Source: Adineta ricciae
Taxonomy: Eukaryota > Rotifera > Eurotatoria > Adinetida > Adinetidae
Assembly (NCBI GenBank): GCA_905250025.1
Contig: CAJNOJ010000039.1
Location: 494,175-558,174 of the forward strand
DNA length: 64,000 bases
Direction of reading: 5' to 3'
Shown here: in pieces, positions 52,033 through 64,000 of the stretch
Layout of the letters: each line of letters begins with the position of its first letter
Position numbering within the stretch: position 1 is the first letter of the stretch
The notes under the pieces: model-generated
Databases searched by the model: none
What the model was told of the DNA's origin: nothing
Seen by the model: only the letters and a program-made list of their open reading frames with translations
Position numbers and translations under genes: made by a program

Positions 52033-53508
52033 TCATTTGCGGCTTTTCTTGCTAGAACCACCACCAGACTTTCGAGCTTTCTTGTTCGGCGACGAACTGT
52101 TGGAATCTAGACGAGAGAAAAACAATGAAATGTCCGTTTGCTTCGACCATGTGCCGTGACACTTACTTTCTCCCGATCGTTTGTTTGGTGATCTTGATTG
52201 TTGGCGTTCATCATCGGTTGCCGATTGATTGTTATTGTCATCTTGTGATGCTTGGCGTTTTTGACCACCTTTGGGTCGGCCACGTTGTCGAGATTGTTCA
52301 CCATTATCATTTTTGCGATTATTTTGTGATTTACTTGGTGAACGAGATGTCGATCGACGAGATGTGATGCTTTTACGGCGACCACCTGATTTACTTTTGC
52401 TTGGCGAACGAGATTGTTGTTGAGGTAGTTTGTTATTTTTGCGACCGTCACTCTTCTTGTTCTTGTTGGGCGATGATCGTGATCGACTTCGTGATCGATT
52501 TGCTTGACTTGATGATCGGGATCGGTTTTGCTGTTGTGGCGGTACGTTGTTTTTACGACCATCGGATTTCTTTGATTTGCTTGGTGAACGTGATCGGCTA
52601 GCATTATTTGATGATCGAGAACGTTTTTGTTGTTGTGGTGGCACATTATTCTTACGACCATCGGATTGCTTTGATTTGCTTGGTGAACGTGATCGACCTT
52701 GGGACTTGGTATTCTTACGACGACGATCAGTTGATTGACTTCGGCGGCCAGATCGGGATCGCGATTGCGATTGCGATTGCGATCGTGAAGGTGAAGATGA
52801 AACACCACGGCTACCAGAACCGCTTTGTGATGATGATCGTCGTTTACTTGATTTCTTGAAAAAGAAGAAAGAAGTATGAAGGCGATTTTAACGGAAATTG
52901 AATTACATTAGATGATGAGTTTTTATTGTTTGCTTTTCTTCCCTTGGCAGACAATCTGTAATATCCGTTGCTATAGCCCGTACCTATTTAAAATTATATT
53001 ACATGGTGAGAATTAACGAACTTAGGACATCGCTTACCACTAGCAAGTGAAATAACGCTGTCTTTGAGAAGTGCTTCGACTGCTGAGCGAAGATGACTCT
53101 AGAAAATAAGAAAAGTCTTATTAACAGCCAGGGATTTGCTATAGCATTCAAGTCTTACATTAACAACTTTGCCGCTACCGATTCCATACGTATTTTTGAG
53201 ATGATTCATGATTTTTGATCGACTTGAACCTTTACGGGAGTCGTGCTATAAATCAAATAAATATTTGTTATCGAATTGAAGTTAGAGACTAAGGGATTTC
53301 TTACAGCTGAAATTGCTTCGGTAATCATTCGTTGATAGTTCGGATGTCTCGATGATGTGCCCGCTCGTCGTTTTTTTGGCGACTTGGACTTTTGTTTAGT
53401 TGATGAATTGTAGCTTTGTGATGATTTGCGTTTCATCGGTGATCCAACTCTACTTTGTTTGGATGTTTGACTTGCTGATTTGCTCGATGTCTTTTTAGCA
53501 GACGCCAT
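52033..53508 (-). CDS. Linker histone H1-like protein with long SR/Q-rich repetitive tail
   Basis: CDS is complement of join(52033-52106, 52167-52854, 52907-52983, 53038-53098, 53159-53245, 53305-53508), 396 residues. A basic Ser/Lys-rich head (MASAKKTSSKSASQTSKQ) precedes an H15 winged-helix domain: HPNYQRMITEAISAVHDSRK, GSSRSKIMNHLKNTYGIG, VVNSHLRSAVEALLKDSVI and TGYSNGYYRLSAKG. The tail of about 240 residues is not the usual Lys/Ala/Pro type. It is rich in Arg/Ser dipeptides and has three tandem units of about 30 residues containing SPSKSKKSDGRKNN and PQQQ. A more ordinary basic end (SPNKKARKSGGGSSKKSRK) closes it. Five introns are unusual for a replication-type H1. It may be an orphon or tissue-specific linker histone, or another H15-domain chromatin or splicing-associated protein. 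Confidence 0.82.
52420..52700 (-). repeat. Three tandem coding repeats in H1-like tail
   Basis: Units encode SPSKSKQSDGRKNNVPPQQQ, SPSKSKKSDGRKNNVPPQQQ and SPNKNKKSDGRKNNKLPQQQ, each followed by an R/S-rich segment. The first two are very similar in DNA as well as protein, so the array has expanded by unequal exchange or slippage. Confidence 0.85.
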
Positions 53509-54187
53509 GATCGGTTAAGAAGTGGGAGATATAAGTGTGTGTGTATGCAGTGTGGGTTAAAAAGGATGAAATGAATCGATAGACGAAAAGAATCTTAGTT
53601 ATAAACTCGTTGATTTCGCAAAGAATACAACGATTTTTCTCTCGTCTTTGTTACCGATAGAACTGGTCGTCCATCATCGAGAATCGATATGGCGGACACT
53701 AATACAGGCAACAGGATACATGAATGAAGGCCTGGATTTTTCAATAGACAATGTGTAGACTATTTTCGTATAGCTAACAACACGATCAGAACGTCGAAAA
53801 AGAAAATTCTAGTCAAATGAACTGACTTTTTGAACAGAATCAATCGCGTTACCAGGTATCATAGCTATAGAGCCTATGCAAAAAAAAAAGCACTTTCTAT
53901 TATAAAAATACCTTACTATTCGAATTGTTCTTTATCAAAGGGTATACCTCGACGAAAGTGTATTTCATTCGTATGATACCCGGAGGTGATCGGATTTGTC
54001 TAGAACAATAGCATAGTTAATACTCTATACAAATATATCTTATTGAATCTGCATAGGAAGTCGATCGATCGGAATTGAAGAATTATAATTAAGAACATGT
54101 TTATTCGATATTGACAGGAGAATTGATTCTAATTATATATACTGATTGTTCCAAGACAAGAAAAGAAGTATAGAAAAGGCACGCATG
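53509..54187. other. Intergenic gap, GPCR 3' end and H1 promoter
   Basis: About 680 bases between two minus-strand genes. No conserved histone-type downstream or upstream element could be identified, and no other gene. Confidence 0.4.
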
Positions 54188-55336
54188 TCAAACAAAATGC
54201 TCAAAACATTGCTGATGATGTTTCTTTCGAGATTGATTCAGTCGAAATAAAGGAATTCCTTCGTGACATTTGGTCTGAAGATGAGGTCGATTGGATTTTG
54301 ACGTTAACAAATGCTGTCCAGGTGTTCGATGTTGTCTCGTTGAACAGATTAGGTTTTGTTCCGTTGGAGGCGCAGAACGTTTGTACCAATTAATATAGAA
54401 TTCACATTGACAGTATCGACGGAACAAATGCATCAATTCAATACGAAAACGTGCACATGAGAAAATAAAAGCAAGAAAATTCGATGCATGATGAAAATGT
54501 AATAGGATATTCGTATATATGTGAATCGCGTATTGAAAATTATTCAGTTGACGTGTAATCAATAGATAAGTCGTGTGAATAGTCGATGGTGTAGCTGTTA
54601 GCACAAAACATATTGACGAAGTCAAAAGCATCGCTGTTAATTGTCGTTGTTTACTCGACAGATCGAATGAACTTCTTGTTACCAATTGATTGTGAACTAA
54701 ACCCGTACATTGGTTTTTTAACGTTTGTTCAAGGCGTAAAGCATAGTGAAGACGTTGAATGATAATTAAATTACATATAATACATAGCGGTACAGTAAAC
54801 CAGTAAGTCAAACCGGATCGAATACATTCCCAAGTCAAACGATGAAAATTTCCTTTGAATGCACAAAACGATCGAGTCGGTACAGTCTGATTCATACTAT
54901 AAACATATTCAATATGCATATGTTGTGCATAGTGACTGAAAATTAGCAAAGATGTAAGAAATAAAGCAACAACTAGAATACGAGATGTCAGACGACTAGT
55001 TAATCGTGGCATTTGACATGGATTAAATACTAATGAACAACGTTCGACATTAATAAAACACACGAGCCATACAGATAATAAACGGAACACATCCATCAGA
55101 AAGAAAACTAAACAATCATACGACGTTACTTGTGGATGAAGTTTAGTAACGATTTGAAGACTTTGTAGACATAAAACAATGCAGTCCGATATCGATAATG
55201 CTGAGATGAATGCTGCTGAAGGTGTCTTACGAAAGAAAGATTGATTCACAACTATTAATATTAAAACGTTTCCCGTGCATCCAAAAATTGTCAATGATAG
55301 GATCGCAATTGTCCGAACACGTTCTAGAAACAACAT
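54188..55336 (-). CDS. Class A (rhodopsin-type) GPCR, orphan, peptide-receptor-like
   Basis: Single-exon, 382-residue seven-pass receptor. TM1 contains GCTGNVLILIVV (the conserved GN), TM2 SALSISDCIVLCL (the conserved D, here SD rather than AD). TM3 ends VCFINVERCSLVFNP, so the DRY motif is ERC. TM4 to TM7 are hydrophobic; TM6 has FVLTATPSTIHTTYL with Pro, and TM7 has HASNFLAFIFSCARFRIEL where NPxxY is expected. Cys in the TM3 start (YDCLVFF) and the second loop (RSFCAFKG) could form the usual disulphide. The pattern resembles the large lineage-specific families of FMRFamide/neuropeptide-like receptors in rotifers and other spiralians. The ligand is unknown. The acceptor-like tract CTCTCTCTCTTCTAG abuts the ATG, implying a spliced leader or a leader intron. 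Confidence 0.85.
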   Translation of the reverse strand: MLFLERVRTIAILSLTIFGCTGNVLILIVVNQSFFRKTPSAAFISALSISDCIVLCLQSLQIVTKLHPQVTSYDCLVFFLMDVFRLLSVWLVCFINVERCSLVFNPCQMPRLTSRLTSRILVVALFLTSLLIFSHYAQHMHIEYVYSMNQTVPTRSFCAFKGNFHRLTWECIRSGLTYWFTVPLCIICNLIIIQRLHYALRLEQTLKNQCTGLVHNQLVTRSSFDLSSKQRQLTAMLLTSSICFVLTATPSTIHTTYLLITRQLNNFQYAIHIYTNILLHFHHASNFLAFIFSCARFRIELMHLFRRYCQCEFYINWYKRSAPPTEQNLICSTRQHRTPGQHLLTSKSNRPHLQTKCHEGIPLFRLNQSRKKHHQQCFEHFV

Positions 55337-55355
55337 CTAGAAGAGAGAGAGTACA
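55337..55355 (-). promoter_or_regulatory. 3' splice acceptor abutting the GPCR start codon
   Basis: On minus, CTCTCTCTCTTCTAG runs straight into ATG. The coding region itself has no introns, so the acceptor serves a leader exon or a trans-spliced leader. Confidence 0.6.
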
Positions 55356-58300
55356 TTGAAAGAAGAAGAAAAGCAAAAATAGAAGAGTTTCTGTTTCTGC
55401 GACATCAGTTCGAGATCGACAGAAATTAGAATAAAATATAAGCATGCTGATTTTTTTTTCTCCTCTCGCTTGGCTGTATTTGAAAACAAAATAAAAATGT
55501 AATAAGATATGATTATCATCTAAAATGACAGATCAGCCTCAGGGTGTGAAATTCATACACATGCTCTCGATCCCTCGTTACCACCGAACTTCACTACTAC
55601 AACAATTTATCTTAATGTATTTATTATTTAGCTACAATAATACGGAATATAATTAGAACGAACACACATTCATCTCAACGCCCACTTTCCATCAGGCATT
55701 ATTTTCTCTCGTCGATTATATTCATAGCATATTTCTGTCAGATTCCCATATCGACATAAATATTGAGATATATAAAACAAAAAACCCGTTGACTACATCA
55801 AAGCAGTGTTTATTAATTGTTTCCACGTGTATGTACGAGAGAAATTAATTATGCATAAACGTAATTATAAAGATACGATCGAAAATAATACGATACATAT
55901 GGTTGATTTAGTATTTTAAAAGTTTAAAAGAAATTCTCGTCGGATTCTTCTGAAAAACATCACTCAATGGGCATGCTATTCTTCAACACCGACGGCAATA
56001 TAAACTCCTGATGTTAAGAAGCTCATCGGTATCAACTATTTGAACTTACCGTCTTTAGGCTTTTTTTTTCTTTACATTCTCTACCAATGACGTGAGAGTT
56101 AGCAGGCATTTGAGGAAAAACATAATTATTTCCGAACGTGTGCGTGTATATTTGATTACCTGAACGTATTCAATACATTTTCATATAAGGAACTCCACTC
56201 GGAAGTAAAACAACCGTTGAGGTTTGCAGTACATCGCTCTGCCGATCGCCGTGCAATGCTTCCGAATGATTTTAGTTCGATTACCTCACGTACGACGTGT
56301 AATTCGAAGGAAACGATCTCTACTTGTCTCGAAAGAACGCTTTTATACATTGGAGAATTCGCTATGACCAGTCTATCTAGGAAAAATAAGCAATATCAGG
56401 CAAAAGAAAATATTTGTCCATCAATAGATATTTATACACTGTTATTCAAAGGCATCAGCTTCACTATTCATCTGTTTTCATATTCAAGTCGCCTACGCTA
56501 TATCTCTAGAGAACTGTATGATTTCTTATTGTATTTATCTAATAATAAATGATAGAAAAAATAATGGCGAAGATTGTATTACTTGTTCATGTCAAGTTCA
56601 ATATATAATCAATAAAAAAAACGAATCTCGACGAGAAGGCGATGGAGAGAATTAGTTTTATAGAGCAATGAATGACGTGAGCATAAAATTTGAATGATTT
56701 TCTAAAGAATTTTTCTTTGCATATATGTTTGATTACATAAATTCTTCGTTTTTGTCAATATGTGACAAAGTCCAGATGCGTATCTGTCGATATTCTCGAA
56801 TGAGTAGGTGGATGGAACGCAAAATGTAATCGTATAACTTGTTTTTTTCCTAATCAATGCAGATCAAATTGCACAAAGATGTTTTGTGTGTTTTCAATGA
56901 TTGAATTTCTGAATAGACGAGAAATATATAAAAATTCTGCATGAATGCGGTGGAATTCCTCTTGCACTCGATGTTTTTCAGTAATTTAATTGTCGATTTG
57001 AAAGCCAATATAGAAAGAACTACCCGATCAATTTTCTCCACATATTGTTCATTGAATATGAATGTCGAAATCATCGAGCGACTTATTGTTCATTTCCTGG
57101 AAAGTACTAATAGTCTAGTGTCCTATTCATATCATTTGTGCTTGTCAGGAGCTTCTTTCTGAACTACGTAATATACGTGAGTGCGTGGTAATCTTTGACA
57201 TTTCATGATTAATCCCGAATGAAAGATTTATTCGTGTAACTACGGAATTGACTATAAATATCGTACTTGTGTTTCAATCGAACGCATCCTTTTCACCATG
57301 TCTTATCGACTGTCATCGGACAAATCCTTTGATCTTTTGATATCGGATGTATTTATGTTACTGTTTTACTTCAATCATCTCGTGTCATAATAATTTCTTC
57401 GAAACAACGCCGCTCGTATTGGATAGATTCTTTCCTATATCATCATTAAGGATATATTTTCTTTTCCTTTTCTGACCTCTCTCTCTCTCTCCCCTTTTCC
57501 GAAAACCAAGGATATCCTCTAGCAAATGTAAACAACACATATTGCACCACTAACTCTTTTCTGATGTTCTTAACTATATTTATCAAATCCATACGTTGCT
57601 TCTTTTATGATGTTGATGTAAAAACGTGCATGAATGACTTTGTTAAATAGAATAGAAAAATCAATCATGATGAATACATATTCATTGACTAATGGTATTT
57701 TCATAAACTCATTATGCCTGGTTCACTGAGAATATTCTTGTTTTGCTAATCAAAGAATTCGCTGTTCAAACAAATCATCTTACCTCGATTTCTTTTAGAC
57801 ATAAGACGAACAAACAAAGATCTTCGATTATTGTTTTGTTCGTTCAAAGAAGAAGCATTCCCGATCGCTTGTTTTCCCTCATCCTCGAAATTGTTCCATT
57901 AAGTACTCTTGCCATTTCGTTATGTTGCAGCTGTTCGACACTGCAATACCATTGTCAAAATCAATCAAATAAAAGACAATGAAAAATCATTGTTCTCCGT
58001 AGACATCAAGACGAAGTCTGACAGTTCTTTTCTTCTTTCATTTCAAGCATGAAAACATATGATACTTCAGCAATTGAGAATTGTATTCATCGATCTTTTT
58101 TCTTCTTCGTCTTTGTCTAAGACTATTATATTAAATCTCTATTTGTCATTGTTAGTGAATTACATAGACCAGTATGACTATTTAAGAAAGGAAATGAAAC
58201 CGGAACTTATCATTTTCTTCCGAAAAGAACTCTTATCCGATTCAGACTGTCAATTGCTATCAGACTTTGTGATTAATCGAAAAATCATGGAGAAAGAAAG

Positions 58301-59095
58301 GATATGTTGATTAATATTCGCACAGAACAAATTGACTGCCGAAGAGCACGATCATTTTTGTTCAAAGAACTCTTCTTGTTCTTTCTGTTAGAATCGCATT
58401 CGTTGAGGAAAAACAACCGAAGCAAAGCATTCCACTGTCCAACTGAAGTATTTTTTTCTCATGAAAAATAAAAAGAGAAAATAGTTCTATAATTGTGCGT
58501 ATGTATGTGCGTTTGTCGTATACAAAGAGAACAAAAAAAACAAAACAAAAATACAAATGCAAAAAAGAAAAAAGTCCATAGCTCTTTTTCTCTTTTTGTG
58601 TTTCGTCTGCGTCTATCATACAGAATGATGAGAAAAACGAGAAGAGAGAGATAAAGCATAAAATATAGGAAAAATTAAGGAGTGCATAATACACCCACAG
58701 ACATACACACACGGAAGAGCATCGATAAGAATGAAATAAACAAAAATAAAGTAGATAGGGAGAGAGAAAGAAAGAAAGAAAGAAAATGATAGAGAGAGAG
58801 AGAAGCAGCTCGTGCGGTTGCAACAAAACAACAATCTGAAACTCATCAGTATCATCATCTTATTGTTTTCTATACATGTACACACGCACGCACACAAGAT
58901 GAAAAAATAAAATAGAAGAGAGAACGCATTAAAGGAAGAGAACCTTCGTTGTTTGTTGTTTATCCGCAGTGAAGTTGTAGGCAATAAGTGTTGGTAGTAT
59001 TCTTGTTGTAGTTCGAACAGCAATCGGCTATGAGAACCTTGAGCTATGCATGTAGACATACATAGACGCACAAAGAGAAGATAAAACTAGAGAAT

Positions 59096-59098
<3 letters not shown>

Positions 59099-59142
<44 letters not shown>
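59099..59142. repeat. (AG)22 microsatellite
   Basis: An uninterrupted AG run of 44 bases about 40 bp past the junctophilin stop codon on minus, so probably in its 3'UTR (CU-rich in the transcript). A less regular AAAG/AG tract is at 58760-58803. Confidence 0.95.
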
Positions 59143-59145
<3 letters not shown>

Positions 59146-59179
59146 AAACGAACGGTCATGGGCAACAAACATCATCATA

Positions 59180-64000
<4,821 letters not shown>

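Larger units (their letters stand above)
55337..59179. other. Largest intergenic region, about 3.8 kb
   Basis: Between the GPCR start and the junctophilin stop (both minus). It holds the GPCR leader acceptor (55337-55355) and, at the right, the junctophilin 3'UTR with purine-rich repeats. Open frames on both strands (56217-56552, 57743-57982, 58362-59071) are biased in composition, lack splice support and match nothing known. I saw no tRNA or other RNA gene here, but a small non-coding RNA cannot be ruled out. Confidence 0.45.

Noticed and set aside
52107-52859. Long frames on both strands overlapping the H1-like tail
   Set aside because: They are shadows of the simple coding repeat; only the frame joined to the H15 exons has splice support.
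58362-59071. Two long overlapping minus-strand frames, up to about 150 codons, rich in Phe, Leu, Ser and Cys
   Set aside because: They arise from purine-rich repeats (AG, AAAG) read on the other strand, have no splice or start support, and lie past the true junctophilin stop.

Overview
This is a window of compact, AT-rich, intron-dense animal nuclear DNA. Introns are mostly about 50-65 nt with GT..AG borders. An innexin, a nidogen, a junctophilin, a Slingshot phosphatase and an amidated neuropeptide precursor make the source an invertebrate metazoan. Gene density, tiny introns and many 3' splice-acceptor-like sites just before start codons (as expected with spliced-leader trans-splicing) fit a rotifer, most likely a bdelloid. 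That placement is inference, because no diagnostic element such as a spliced-leader RNA gene is in the window.

Layout, left to right. Plus strand, 0.5-7.3 kb: MELK kinase, fumarate hydratase and the dioxygenase PHYHD1. Minus strand, 7.7-9.9 kb: an innexin gap-junction subunit, converging on PHYHD1. Plus strand, 11.8-18.7 kb: six closely packed genes (two tandem U1A/U2B''-type snRNP proteins, a BET1L SNARE, a leucine-rich-repeat protein, TRMT112, PAQR3), then a full-length ABCB transporter (20.3-26.6 kb). A FET/FUS-type RNA-binding protein lies on minus (26.8-28.5 kb). A secreted pancreatic-type lipase and a Slingshot cofilin phosphatase are on plus (29-35 kb). From 35.5 kb to the end all recognised genes are on minus: a Mn-type cation diffusion facilitator, a multi-RING plus PARP fusion protein, nidogen, a neuropeptide precursor, a DENND2-like Rab GEF, a linker histone H1 with a repetitive SR-like tail, an orphan class A GPCR and a junctophilin cut by the window edge.

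The two most unusual loci are: (1) 37706-40745, a ten-exon gene whose exons join in phase to give 849 residues, combining several RING/TRAF-like zinc modules with a C-terminal PARP catalytic domain carrying an H-Y-I triad, so a predicted ubiquitin-ligase/mono-ADP-ribosyltransferase in one chain; and (2) 47321-47687, a 106-residue prepropeptide predicted to release three Tyr-Leu-Val-amide peptides and one Tyr-Trp-Val-amide peptide, with no family I recognise.

Hand splicing also recovers three short coding exons that open-frame inspection misses: an 11-nt first exon of Slingshot, a 16-nt first exon of the lipase, and the 28-residue membrane-anchor exon of junctophilin. Apart from the zinc/PARP fusion and the neuropeptide, most genes are conserved housekeeping or tissue genes in no obvious functional cluster. 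There is no transposon, rRNA, tRNA or CRISPR that I can support. One ambiguous base (43704) sits between two identical 32-bp copies and is probably an assembly artefact inside an intron.
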